Source of the DNA: Gordionus sp. m RMFG-2023
Taxonomy: Eukaryota; Nematomorpha; Gordioida; Chordodea; Parachordodidae
Length of the DNA stretch: 64,000 nt
NCBI RefSeq assembly: GCF_954871325.1
Contig: NC_088775.1
Span: 16,159,561 to 16,223,560 of the forward strand
Direction of reading: 5' to 3'
Part shown: positions 12,701-23,495 of the stretch, one piece after another
Layout of the letters: every line of letters begins with the position of its first letter
How positions within the stretch are numbered: the stretch's first letter is position 1
Made by a program: the position numbers and the translations under genes
Notes under the pieces: generated by a model
Told to the model about the DNA's origin: nothing
What the model saw: the letters and a program-made list of their open reading frames with translations, nothing else
The model's database searches: none

Positions 12701-12999
12701 TAAGCATCATAACAAATGGCTCTTTTCTATGGTGCATCTTCACTTAAAAATTTTAAAAAATAACTATGATGAATAGTTAATCCAGAGCATTATAATTTAA
12801 AGAAGCTTTAAGTAACTTTCCCGCCTATAATATTAATATATACTAAATGTTATTTGACTTTTGGTCAAAAAAAATGATCTAGATATTGGGTTAAGGGTGA
12901 AAAAAAGCAACCCTAACTTTAAGTCGTCTTTAAAAAGAAAGATCCATATTTTGAGTCGGATTGAATAAAACGACCCGATGTTTGAGTCTGAGTCAGAAA

Positions 13000-13330
13000 A
13001 ACGACCCAAACTTTGAGTTGGAGTCGAAAAATACGACCCAAACTTCAAGTTTTAGTCGAAAAATACACCCAAACTTCAAGTTTTAGTCGAAAAATACGAC
13101 CCAAACTTCAAGTTTGAGTCGAAAAATACGACCCAAACTTCAAGTTTTAGTCGAAAAATACACCCAAACTTCAAGTTTTAGTCGAAAAATACGACCCAAA
13201 CTTCAAGTTTGAGTCGAAAAATATGACCCAAACTTCAAGTTTGAGTCGAAAAATACGACCCAAATTTCAAGTTTGAGTCGAAAAATACAACCCAAATTTT
13301 GAGTCGGAGTCGTAAAAAACGACCCATATT
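13000..13330. repeat. ~32-bp tandem repeat in outer right arm
   Basis: Mirror of 277-560: repeated CGACCCAAACTTCAAG and TTTAGTCGAAAAATA units, with a few one-base deletions (ACACCC for ACGACCC). The GGGTCG-rich outer block continues to the TIR end at 13538, where GAGCCGACTCGGCTAAGCCG forms a small hairpin. Confidence 0.88.
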
Positions 13331-13877
13331 TTGGGTCGAGGTCGTTTTTTTCGGCTTGGACTTGGGTCGGAGTCGAAAAAAACGACCCATATTTTGGGTC
13401 GAAGTCATTTTTTTCGGCTTGAACTCGGGTCGAAGTCGTAAAAAACGACCAAAACTTTGAGTTAGAGTCGAAAAAAACGACCCAAAATTTGGGTGAGCTG
13501 CGTTCGAGCCGACTCGGCTAAGCCGATTAACAACACTAGTCATGGGTATAAAATTATAATCATCTTATTTATAATATGGGCAATATTTCTGGCTGAATTT
13601 GATTTGTTAAATTTTTTTTAAAAACATTCTCTTGTTGCAAATAATGTAAAAAATATAAATCTCACATTTAGCTACTTTCTTTTAAAATATTTCAATTTGT
13701 AATTAAAATATGATGAATTATACTGATTCTTTTATTTATATATTATAAGTGGAAAAATTATATATGAAAACAATAAAAATATAAAATTTAATTAGTTTCT
13801 TTTGAAGAAAATATCTATTCACCCTTTTTTTTAAATTGTAGCATTAAATATTGGGCCCAATTCAATCCAATATTTAA

Positions 13878-14133
13878 TATCACTAACATAAATGTCCAAG
13901 ACATAAAGGCCTGAGTAAAATACTTAAAACAAAAATACATTGGAATAAAATATGCTAAATTAGTAAAAAAAATTAAATACTTTAAAAAGGGGGTAAGTTA
14001 AAAATATTTTTCTTTAAACATTTAAAATTATTTTCAAAAATTAGGGTATTTGTGTCCCAGGTCCTTTTGTCTGAATGTCTTTTTACTCAGTGTACTTTTC
14101 TCTAGGTCTTATAGGACATTTATGCCAAATTCA
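13878..14133. repeat. Hairpin-type MITE candidate in the PDIA4 flank
   Basis: Imperfect inverted repeat. The left arm has CATAAATGTCC then CTGAGTAAAA; the right arm has TTTTTACTCAG then GGACATTTATGCC, with about 160 bp between. There is no clear target duplication. The rest of 13547-14261 is plain AT-rich DNA, presumably intron of the PDIA4-like gene. Confidence 0.5.
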
Positions 14134-14261
14134 ATATCAGGCATATTAATTAAATTAAAAATTATATAGTCTTTAAAATTACTTTATATGTGTCCACTTT
14201 ATTATAGCAAAAAAAAATATGCAAGATTAAATTTATTTATGATTATATATAATTTAAATAC

Positions 14262-14926
14262 CAAGGGGCATAAAATTCAATGAGAATCAATTTGTATTTT
14301 GGAACAAATGAATCAAAGTTTTCATCTGTCAATATTAATACAGGATTTGCTTCTGGTTTCCAATCAGGCTGTAATACATTACTCATATATGAAATTATAT
14401 CTTAAAGTGTAAAAAATAAAAATTAAGATAAATAATAAAATTAAATCTTATAAATCCTTAGTAATAACTTTAAGTGTAAATTGAAGAAATTAAGAATCTT
14501 TTATACTAATTGTTAATTACCTGATGAAGTCCTTGCTCCTTCATAATTGTGCCAAACCACATCTAAGGGATCATTTTTACCCTCTTCCTGACTTTCAAGA
14601 AATTCTTTCTTCCTAAATTTTAAAGTTGGATAGCCATTGATTTCAAAACTTTGAACAAAAGAAGTTTCCTTCTCAGCATCTGCATCAAATTTAGCTATTA
14701 AAATTTTGGAATTATGTGAAAAATATTGAGCAACTATTTCATATTCAGGAGTTAGAGCTTTACAATGTCCACACCTATATAAAAAGATCAAAATAAAATC
14801 TGGTATATAAAACAAAAACTTATGATACTTACCATTGGGCATAAAATTCGATTAAGGCAACTTCATAATCATTAACTACCGTAGTAAAATTATAAGTATT
14901 TAGTATTATCACAGAACTTGGTTCAG
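14262..14926 (-). CDS. PDIA4: PDIA4/ERp72-like protein disulfide isomerase, partial
   Basis: Three minus-strand exons join in frame at GT-AG sites: 14926-14833, 14774-14521, 14400-14262. They encode one whole thioredoxin-type a domain (FYAQW|CGHCK active site, the Trp codon split between exons; then FDADAEKE and INGYPTLKF with the conserved cis-Pro) and the start of a second (QPDWKPEANP linker, TDENFDSF, EFYAPW). Family knowledge: PDIs form and shuffle disulfides in the ER lumen; the QPDW linker and repeated a domains point to ERp72/PDIA4 rather than classical PDI. Odd: the first domain has AQW before CGHC instead of APW, and a charged insert (SQEEGKNDP) follows PTLKF. The exon that should supply the second CGHC is absent between 13547 and 14261, so the gene either continues left of the giant hAT, beyond the window, or is truncated. 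N-terminal signal and 5' exons were not found. Confidence 0.85.
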
Positions 14927-15202
14927 CTGATATATAAAAATTTTGTGATAAAAAAAATAAAATATTATAATGTAAATTAATATTAAGAAGATATAACAAT
15001 TACCAAATAAAGAATTTCACATAAATTAAATTATTATAAAAACTTTCATAATATTAAATAATTTTTATACTTTGGAATGTAAAATAAATGCTTGAGAATA
15101 TAAATAAAACGAGAAAACACATGTTTTTGAAAACGTTTTGTTTTTATTAATTCACATGGAAAATATTGTAAATTTAATATTGAATTATAAGGTCATTATA
15201 AT

Positions 15203-15490
15203 AGAAGTAGTAGCAGAAGTAAAGTAATGGAAGTAAAGTAAAGTAAAGTAAAGTAAAAGAAATTTAAAGTAAAGTAAAGTAAAAGAAATTTAAAGTAAAT
15301 TAAAGTAAATTAAGTAAAGTAAAGTAAAAAAAAAGTAAAGTAAAATAAAATAAAATAAATTAAAATAAAATAAAAGTAAAGTAAAGTAAAAGTTAAGTAA
15401 AGTAAAGATAAGTAAGGTAAAGTAAGATAAGGTAAAGTATAGTAAAGCAGTGTAAAGTAAAGTGAAGTAATAAATTAAAGTGAAGTGAAA
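15203..15490. repeat. AAGT/AAAT microsatellite
   Basis: Long imperfect run of GTAAA tetra- and pentanucleotide units (AAGTAAAGTAAAGTA, interrupted by AAATTAAAGT and AAATAAAAT). No coding signal. The neighbouring 14927-15202 is plain AT-rich DNA upstream of the PDIA4-like exons. Confidence 0.9.
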
Positions 15491-15591
15491 AATAATAAAA
15501 GGAAGGCTGGGAGTTTAAAGTAAATATAGTAAATATAGTGTTAGAAGAAAAATTACGATCGTGAAATTATAAAAAAGGGTTCCCCTGAATC

Positions 15592-15620
15592 AAATCCATC
15601 TTAAAATTTTAGATGGATTT
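15592..15620. repeat. Small perfect hairpin
   Basis: AAATCCATCT, loop, AGATGGATTT. It is followed by a T-run, which is common in AT-rich DNA; nothing else supports a terminator or RNA gene. The surrounding 15491-16151 shows no gene. Confidence 0.5.
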
Positions 15621-16151
15621 TTTTTAATGAAATCACTTCACGAAGAAAATGTAGAGACTGATTGCCAAACCTGTACAAACAAAAAAATGATAGGGTTTAA
15701 CATACTCCTCTGCAATTTTTACTAACCATATTACAGTATAGTATTTATATGATAATTTTATGTTATAATAATATTATATTTTTTTCTTAAATTAGGGAAG
15801 CCATTTACGCATTTATACCCAATATATTATATCAAAAAGAACAGAGAAAACCAGTAAACTTCACCACCCAAAAAATAGTTCAAGCGTGTATATCAGCTTA
15901 ATTTAATGACATTAATAAAATAAAATCAGTAATTGCTCAAAATAAAATTAATATTTAAAATAAAAGCTATTAAACCCTGCCCTGAACCCTAAATTTAAAA
16001 AAAATATCACGTTTCGGTTTAGATTCTGTAAAATATTGAGGGTACATAGAGTTCTGATTCAGAATGTAATTGAGTTTAATATTCCTGAAGTTATCAAGCG
16101 TATTCTCAAATAATTCTGGGATAGTTTGACCCCATGGTCCTCACCTAGATC

Positions 16152-16734
16152 CGGCGTCTACATGAACGGGGAGAGGGAGGGAGGAGCAGTTTGCATTCTT
16201 TGGGGGGGGGGGGGTGTAGGGGGTAGGCGGCTTTAATGGGGATAGGATACTTGGGGAAGGGGGGTTATCTATTAAATTTTGAGATCAAATAGGACAAAAT
16301 TTATTGCTGTAAAAATTAATACTTTTATTTTAGACTTATTAATTCATCAACCAAATCTATATATTGCAAACATTCATAGACACTATTTTCCAAATAAAAC
16401 TTTTTGCTATCTTTACAAATGTAATTTAAAAGCTTTAGACATTTTCAGCAATCACATAATGCTATAATAATGAATTCGTTGTAAATGATGGGGGTTTTGA
16501 TTGAATTTATTATCTAAAAAATAACTCCTTTATATTGACGAAATGTCGATAGTTGGTAGTAGAGATAAAATAATTTAAGTTATTCTTTTTAAATTTTCTG
16601 ATAGAGTATCATTATTATTAAAAAGGTAAAATTAAAAATGGAGACGCCGAAGGCGGTGGTAATTTTTTAGAGGGGTAGGCATATGTTTTTGAAGGGGGTT
16701 TGCATCCAGTGAAAATACTGTCATGTAGATGCTG
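16152..16734 (+). mobile_element. hAT-type MITE (CAGCGTCTACATGA family), copy A
   Basis: Ends read CGGCGTCTACATGA and CATGTAGATGCTG (inverted). The flanks CCTAGATC (16144-16151) and TTTAGATC (16735-16742) match at 6 of 8 positions, a decayed 8-bp target duplication. The interior is shared, in opposite orientation, with 61189-61735 (e.g. ATTTATTGCTGTAAAAATTA, and a GACGCCGAAGGCGGTGG block). The open frame at 16279-16467 falls in this non-coding interior. A G-run at about 16201-16213 is part of the element. Confidence 0.85.
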
Positions 16735-17030
16735 TTTAGATCAGTGATTTCGATAATACAGTGGCTTCAAATTTCCAGATTTCGCACTATAACGTCTGAT
16801 CCTAAAATATTCTTATTGGATTGTGATTTATGAAAAACAGGAATTGGATTGTATTGGATAATTCAATTAATAATTAGGGTTTTTATAAGATATCTATGGA
16901 ATTATTGTAATTTTTAACTTAGTTTTTACAAATTGGACATATTTCCGTTTTGTTTGATGCTGACTGAAGTCGAGTTATTTCTACTCTGAAGTTTTTCATA
17001 CTCATACTCATTTCCAAAGCTTATTAAAGG

Positions 17031-19049
17031 CAGTCGCGTCGCTAGGGGGAGGGGGGGCGCAGGGGCTCGAGCCCCCTAAAAAATTTGAATAGCCCCCTGA
17101 AGCAAAAAAATTTTTTTAATGGCTCCTTAATATCCCCTTAAAATAAATTTTTTTGACTCCCACTTAATGATTTCTTTTATAATTCTATTAAGTAATATAT
17201 AGATATAATTTTATTATTTAGAAATTAATTAAATTTTTATTAAATAAATATTATATTAATTATTAGATTAGATTAATACATATAAATTATCTTTTCACTA
17301 TGTCAGCTTGCAATCAAATTCTGTATTAAAAATATAATATCAATAACTAACTAAATATTAATTTAGATTTAACAGTTGATGTTTATTGATTTTTATTATT
17401 TAAATTATTATTTAACCCTAATTAAATAAATATAATCATATATTATTTGAAAATTAACAAATTTAATATTGTAATTAGTCGAGTTCAAAACGACTAATCA
17501 ACTGTATATTTATTTTGAAATCATACCTTAAAAATATTTTCAAGGTCCAAATAAGTATAAGAGATTTCTTTATAAAAAGTAAGTAGACATATAGTTTATA
17601 ATCCTCTACTATATACAGTTGTTTATAAAATATCAGATATAATGCTACTTTTATAGACGTATTTGACCGTTATATAATATATTAGTTAATATTATAATAA
17701 ATTTTACTAATAAATGGTTTTGATAATAAATATAATAACAAATTGCATTCAAGTATTTAACGTCATCTATTTAGTTATAAATAATTTTAAATTAAACATT
17801 TTATTATTCATCCTGCAATAGATGTAATAAATTGGTTAATGATGCTTGGTACCTTAAGGTACCATCTATCAAATTTTTGTTCATTTTTCATTTGGATAGG
17901 CACTACCAAATATATTTATAATATATATTTGAAAAATCGTGATTTTTGGAAAGCCTCTATGGTCTAGTAGGCAAGAGCTTGGCTTACTTATCCTAAGCTC
18001 CCGGGTTCGAATCCCAGGAATGATCATGTTTTTTTTCTTATTCTAACTTGGTGGTTCCATCCTTGGGGGGATGATATATAGAAGGCCGGACTCGACCACG
18101 TGATTCCGTATTAATATATTAAATAATAAGGGTCTTATTACATTTAAATAATTTTTGGTCGGTATTTAGCAAATTAGATTTGTATTTAAAATATTTCCAT
18201 ACATTATATAAAATCTTAATTGTATCATCATATCATTCTGGTCCTTATCTTATAGTTAGAAAATGTTTCATTTCTAATATGGCATTGCCGTGTAAATAAC
18301 TCCAGGCTTCAATATATTTGCTTAATTATTTCTTCCAAAGATTTTTAGTGTTTTTATTTTATCAATATTTCCAACATAATAAATTCTGATATTAGTTTGC
18401 ATCGTGAGTGTCATGGCTATTACTGCAAATTAACCAGCATCTATTATTTATGTTGCTATGTAATTTAAGATTATTACTATAACAGCTGAGAGGATATAAT
18501 TGCATATTTTAGATAAACAATAATGGTCAACTGTGTAGTCGTTTATATATCATTTAAAATGGAAGATAATCTTTTAGAAATTTAATATCTCACAATAATT
18601 TTCTCGATTACTTATCTAGCTTCCATAATGTCATCTAAGAGGAAGCTCTAACCATCATATAGTTTTATGATTTGGATTGGTCGTTTCTACAAAAATTGTT
18701 GATTTGGTTTAGGCCTATACATTTTTGCTTATTAGTCCATTCTATAAAACATTGTCTAAAATGGTTACAGAGATTTATACTAGTTTGATAACCTTTTATC
18801 AATAAAAGTTGCTAAATAATATTGCATTGTGTGATTTTTTATATGCCAGTTTATTTTGTATGCATAATATAATAAATGACAAAATTTGAAAATCAGAATA
18901 ATTGTTCAGAGTTAACAAATTTTAAAAAAGTATAATATATTTATATAAAACCTGGCCGAATCCCCGGCAAAAGCGGGCCGAAGGCCAGCCCCCCATAAAA
19001 ATTTTTTTAGTTGAGCCCCCTGAGAGTGTGAAGGCTAGCGACGCCCCTG
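17031..19049. mobile_element. hAT element, 2.0 kb, perfect TSD, no intact transposase
   Basis: Left end CAGTCGCGTCGCTAGG, right end CTAGCGACGCCCCTG. Both sides carry ATTAAAGG (17023-17030 and 19050-19057), a perfect 8-bp target duplication. Sub-terminal blocks GGGGCTCGAGCCCCCT and GTTGAGCCCCCTGAGAG are typical of arthropod hAT elements of this terminal type. Six frames show no long open frame, so it is non-autonomous or decayed. It contains a tRNA-like SINE (17953-18110) and a perfect 16-bp palindrome GGTACCTTAAGGTACC near 17850. A 199-bp relative lies at 42125-42323. Confidence 0.9.
17953..18110 (+). mobile_element. tRNA-derived SINE-like sequence
   Basis: A tRNA-like head has an A-box-like TGGTCTAGTAGGC (17960-17972) and a perfect B box GGTTCGAATCC (18004-18014). 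Between them is a 5-bp anticodon stem GCTTA/TAAGC (17982-17998) with a 7-nt loop that would place UAU in the anticodon. The acceptor arms do not pair and the D arm is weak, so it is not a working tRNA gene. It continues into a GC-containing tail (GGTTCCATCCTTGGGG, then GGCCGGACTCGACCACG), as in SINEs. It is nested in the 17031-19049 hAT element. Confidence 0.65.
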
Positions 19050-19533
19050 ATTAAAGGGTATATCATCAGTGGATAATAATCGTAACGTAATATCAAAATT
19101 TGTGAATCTTCTTTCAATAAACTGATCGAGAGAATTATCTGATGTATCCCCGAATAAACTAAATGTTTTTATCTTTGTCTGAATTGAATTATGGATTCAC
19201 TGTTTTCTGGTTTAGTCATAGCGAATTTCTTCCTTTGTATTATCGCGTTGGTCTAAGTTATTTTTTAAGATTTTCGGTTAAATTTTGTCTAAACTCTGTA
19301 TTCTCATATGAAAACGCACACCATGAATATCAATTACTTTTGCAGTAAACTTTTTATCTATTCTTACTTAATAAAAAAATTTAGATTTTATATGTAAATT
19401 AAAAAATATTTATGGAGAAAATTGTCTAAAATTTATAGGAATTTTTACTTTAACCAAAAGGAGTTGTAAATTTAAGAACAGAAATTCCGAATCCCCATTA
19501 ATTACATATATTTCAATACGATATATTCTTATA
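19050..19533. other. Intergenic, no gene seen
   Basis: AT-rich DNA after the hAT target duplication. The 61-codon frame at 19163-19348 has no recognisable motif and no splice context that supports coding. A CCGAATCCCC motif near 19487 recalls the nested element at 5849-7859. Confidence 0.4.
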
Positions 19534-19903
19534 CATAGGCGTAGGGAAGCAGGGGTAGAAAAAGGGCTTTCCTCCATTCAAGAATTTACTAGTGATCGTT
19601 ACAAAATTTAAGCCTATATAATTTTTTCTCTACTAATCTCCACTCTCCCAAAATTAATATACCCCGATAAAAAATAATTTGAAAGAAAAATAAGTGAGCT
19701 AATAATTTTTCTAAATGACTATTCAAAATTTTCTGAAAAATAGCATTTTTATATTAAAAAAAGTAAAAACCGAAAATTATTTTAGAAAAATGCTACATAT
19801 TTAAAGGCCTGTAATAAGTGGACCTAGAAACCTTCAATAAAATTTATCGGGGAAAGCCCAATAGTGCTTTCACATTCCCTTAGAAAAATTGGTCACGCCT
19901 ATG
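19534..19903. mobile_element. MITE with CATAGGCGT inverted termini
   Basis: Left end CATAGGCGTAGGGAAGCAGG, right end GGTCACGCCTATG, with inverted sub-terminal blocks (GGGCTTTCC versus GGGGAAAGCCC). It resembles hAT-type ends, but no matching 8-bp flanks were found, so the class is uncertain. Confidence 0.65.
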
Positions 19904-20417
19904 CTCCGGTTACTATTTATGCCACATTTCAATATTTATCTTTATCTCCGACTACTAATCCCAACTTTCCCCTTCCGAAAGCCTTACTTCAAATATGATA
20001 GGTATAATTATGACCCATTATCTTTAGGTTGAACCATGTTAAGTAAATGCATGATGAAAATAATTAAATTAATTTTTTTTCTGTAATGAAGCGACATTAA
20101 GTCTACACTTTATAAGTGGCTCAAGATACTCAATAGTTCTAATTTTGCTAACCATAATAAAAACATAATCAAAAAATAAATAAAAATATTTATATAAGTA
20201 ACTGGTTAAATATATTTACTTCACCAAGTGTAACATTACTAGAAGAAAGAAATAAATAAAAAGGAAACATGAAAGGAAAGATGATACTGTTAATACTTTA
20301 TTTCCTTATTTCATAAATTAATTATAAATGATAAATAAATAATATATTGTCAAACTATATCGCCTTTTCCAATGAATATAAAAATGCTACATAATTATAT
20401 TTGATATTCGTATCATT

Positions 20418-20433
20418 GGTATTGGCCAATACC
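20418..20433. repeat. 16-bp perfect palindrome
   Basis: GGTATTGGCCAATACC, followed by CGGGTTCGCACAGGCCG, a GC island in AT-rich DNA. It may be a transposon end; no partner was found. The rest of 19904-20654 is featureless AT-rich DNA. Confidence 0.5.
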
Positions 20434-20979
20434 GGGTTCGCACAGGCCGTACCAATTTTAATATAGGTTCGAGAAAAAGGTGGTATATTATGTTATTAAA
20501 TATAGGGCTAAATAATTAAAAAATAAAAAAGTTATTTTTTAATAATACATTTTATATTATGAATAAAAAAATTATTGGTTTATAATTCGCAAATCCTATT
20601 TTTATTTCCCATTGTTATATTTTTAAATAAAATAGTTTTTAGATTAGATTTAGTCAGGCGCGTATGCAGGAATTTGGTCTGGGGGGGGGGGGATAATAAA
20701 ATTTTTTAAGAAATATTGTTTTTTAAAAATATCAAGCATAAATTTATCAGGACTAATAACTATTTCTAATACACCATTTTAAATTAATGTGAATTATAAA
20801 AAAATTATATGTAAAGAATCACTTAAATGACCCAAAATAGAAATTTGAATTTTTTAAGCTTTAAAATTTATATATAAAGTATAAAAAATTTAAATGATAG
20901 AAATATAAATTAATACACAAAAAGCTTAGGGAATAATTGTATTTTGTATGTTATATATTTACATGTAAAATCTAATCTT

Positions 20980-22207
20980 CGTTGGGATTGAGCTAATTTT
21001 CAATTATCTCATCCTTGCTTGTTGTCAAATGCCTATGAATAATCAAAAGATCCAAACCTTTCAATCTACTTTCAAAAGTTGTACTTCTTGGTATGTTTTT
21101 CAGAGATCTGCAGGCCCGGCCCCCGGGCTGGACAGTATGGCCGGGCCCGAAATTTTTAAAAATAAACACCCGGGCTGAGCCTGAATTTTTTAAAAAAATA
21201 TTCGAGCCGGACTGTATATAAAACAGCCTATATTTGAAATCGTTATTATTAGCTATAAAAATGAAAAATAAATATAATTTATTTTTAAAAAATCCGGGTC
21301 GGGCCTGAAAATTTTATTTTAAAAAAGGCCGGGCCGGGCCTGAAAATTAAGCTTAGCCGTAAAAATCTTTAAAAAAATCAGGGCCGTGCCCTGCAAATGG
21401 TACCTCTGCAGGGCTCTTTTATTCTTCTTAAAAAAGAGAATTTTCTCTCATTAGTTTACTTATAGGAAGAGTTGCTAATATATATTAACCCTTTTAATAC
21501 ATTGGGAATATAATCTAAAATGTGTTTGAAATAATGCAGAGCATCCATAGCATTTTTTAGGACTGTATCAACCATAGATAATCTTATAAACATAGTTATC
21601 AGCTAATAAGGCATCATAAGATACTTTAACATCTTCATGATAAAAATCCAACAAATATTTTTTTTTCTATCACCATCTGAAAAAGGTTGGGAAGGCTTTT
21701 ATGGAAAAATATTTACAGATTGATAAGTGCTGCATAATGAATTAAAAACCATTCATTTATTTGGTTTATAAATGTATTTGTATCTAAGATATACTCTTCT
21801 ACTGATCCTATACTAATGTTTTAACTATGAGCCTGCAAGTCGAGTGAGACAAATATTAAACACGTATAGCTCTGCTTTTGACTTAACAATAACATATAAA
21901 ATTCTTCATAAACATTAGCCCTAATTTCCTTGAATTCTAATAAAATGCTCTTCGCTATTCTCATCTTCTTAATCAAGTCATCATGTTTTTGAAAAGTAAT
22001 ACATAAAATAGTTGTACATTAATGAGAAAAAAAATTTGGAATAAGCATTGAATCCAATAATTTTCTTGCTTCTAAGGAAAAATTTCTTTCAGGCCATTGT
22101 GATATGTCAGTAATATCACTTCTAACTTTATAAAAGCTGTTACTGCTTGATGGCGGAGACTCTATCTCGTAGGACAAGGTTGCAATTTTTTTCTCCCTGT
22201 TCGACAA
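20980..22207 (-). pseudogene. Decayed hAT transposase (ZMYM1-like type)
   Basis: The N-terminal open piece is 22207-22019 (DISQWPERNFSLEARKLL block). Further left, many stops and shifts interrupt a sequence that matches copy 2 base by base (for example the TGATGCCTTATTAGCTGA stretch near 21615 and the IHRHL-coding stretch near 21030). Known: this hAT class ends in a dimerisation domain with a TTNER motif, here decayed and split by the nested MITE. Not functional. Confidence 0.75.
21102..21416. mobile_element. Nested GC-rich hAT-like MITE (GGCCCGG family)
   Basis: Ends AGAGATCTGCAGG and CTGCAGGGCTCT are inverted repeats. The interior alternates GC blocks (GGCCCGGCCCCCGGGC, GGCCGGGCCGGGCC) with AT-rich DNA. 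Copy 2 of the host element shows the uninterrupted target near 57688-57700, which proves this is an insertion; flanking GAATAAAA/GAAAAAC-like sequence is a possible worn target duplication. Looser relatives lie at 5228, 46849 and 49440. Confidence 0.85.
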
Positions 22208-22709
22208 TTTCAGAATAATTATTATTTGACTAGAAATTTAAAAATAATAGATAAATATTACGCCACTAAAAATTTGAAAATAATAAGATAATATTACACC
22301 GGAAAACTTGAAATCGAAATTAATTGATAAACTTAGTGATGAATGTGATAATAAATGTAATTAAATATATATTTAATATGAGATAGGAATAAATATTAAC
22401 AAATATAAATTAATATAGTACTGTGTAAATTTAAATTAAAACATTTCCATATTTATTAATTTATTTGAAAATAAAATTATTTAACTTATAAAAAGTTGTT
22501 AAAATAACATATTTATATATTCTTATCAATTTTTACAAGTTAAAATTTTTATTTACAAACGAATTAAAAAATATGGAAATGTTTTAAATTAAATCTGCAC
22601 AACACTCTAAACAAAAATATTTTTGAAAAATATATCCGGCATCTGCATTTTTTGGCTTGGGGGGGGGGGGGATTTGCCCCTCCCCGCTGCGTACGCCAAT
22701 GGATTTAGT

Positions 22710-23495
22710 AGAAGGTGGATATTTTAGAAGATTTCATTACAAAAAAATTTTTATATAATTTTTAATTTTTTGACAACCTACAGCGTAATTATAATAGCTT
22801 TTACTCTGTTTTTTTAAATAACTGATATATATTTCCTTCCTTAACATAATAGAGAATTATATATGATACAACGCAATAATAATGATTTTGATTGATACTA
22901 GGTACCTCATAACTATTATACTTTAAAAGAATAATAAGAGCATTTTAAATTTTATTAACATAAATTTTATCAGAAAGAAAAAGCCCTGATTTCTAATCCT
23001 TTCCAAACAACTATTTTTAAATAAAATTATTTTTCAATAGTTTTTCTCCCTAATAGTAATAAATATAAAAATCGTATGTTTTCAGCAATTGAATTTTAAA
23101 TCTAAAAATGCCCATCACATAATATAAATAAATTTAAAAATACTCTCAATTTATAAATAAATAGGCATTTATTTTAATCGAATATTACTATATATAGACA
23201 CGAAAAATACAAAATGATATTCACAATAAGAAATTCGTTGCATTTTGGAAATAATATAAAATTAATTTTAGAAAAAAGAAGGTCATCGTCGGCACACAAA
23301 CTTGTAATAAAACACATATTCCAAATACTTTATCACTATAGAATTTTTTGCAGTCATTTGTGTCACTGTAGCTTGTAAGTTGTAACTCATAATAGAAAAT
23401 AATTTTAACACTATTCAGATCAAGAATCAGGACTTTTTAATCCTAAAAATAAAAAGGGAACATTCAATAACATTGCAAAAGTATGATAATTTATT
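22710..23495. other. AT-rich intergenic DNA
   Basis: No gene, RNA or bounded repeat recognised. It lies between the copy 1 hAT and the 3' end of the minus-strand gene at 23496. Confidence 0.4.

Larger units (their letters stand above)
41..13538 (+). mobile_element. Giant hAT DNA transposon with kilobase-scale inverted repeats
   Basis: The left end begins TAGTGTTGTTAA and the right end is its reverse complement TTAACAACACTA. Both ends are flanked by the identical octamer GTCATGGG (33-40 and 13539-13546), the 8-bp target duplication expected of hAT elements. At about 13.5 kb it is several times longer than ordinary hAT elements (usually 2.5-5 kb). It has two long inverted arms (41-3592 and 9438-13538) around a transposase gene on the plus strand. 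The arms match almost base for base apart from repeat number and a ~100-bp insertion near 10412-10512, and the target duplication is perfect, so the insertion looks young. The copy may no longer be autonomous, because the transposase reading frame has one break. It lies 0.7 kb beyond the last visible exon of the PDIA4-like gene, in the opposite orientation. Confidence 0.93.
9438..13538. repeat. Right long terminal inverted repeat of giant hAT
   Basis: Mirror image of the left arm. It is about 550 bp longer because it carries about four more 119-bp units and a ~100-bp insertion (about 10412-10512) that the left arm lacks. The arm starts inside the coding part of transposase exon 5, so the gene's 3' end and 3' flank are part of the inverted repeat. 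Confidence 0.9.
20655..22701 (-). mobile_element. hAT element (CAGGCGCGTAYGCAG family), copy 1
   Basis: Ends are CAGGCGCGTATGCAG and CTGCGTACGCCAATG (inverted), with perfect 8-bp flanks GATTTAGT (20647-20654 and 22702-22709). Poly-G/poly-C runs next to both ends are typical of the family. The minus strand carries decayed transposase shared with copy 2 at 56294-58292. A separate MITE (21102-21416) sits inside the conserved C-terminal coding region. Confidence 0.93.

Noticed and set aside
17953-18024. Functional tRNA-Ile(UAU) gene
   Set aside because: The acceptor stem does not pair and the D arm is poor; the sequence continues into a SINE-like tail inside a transposon.
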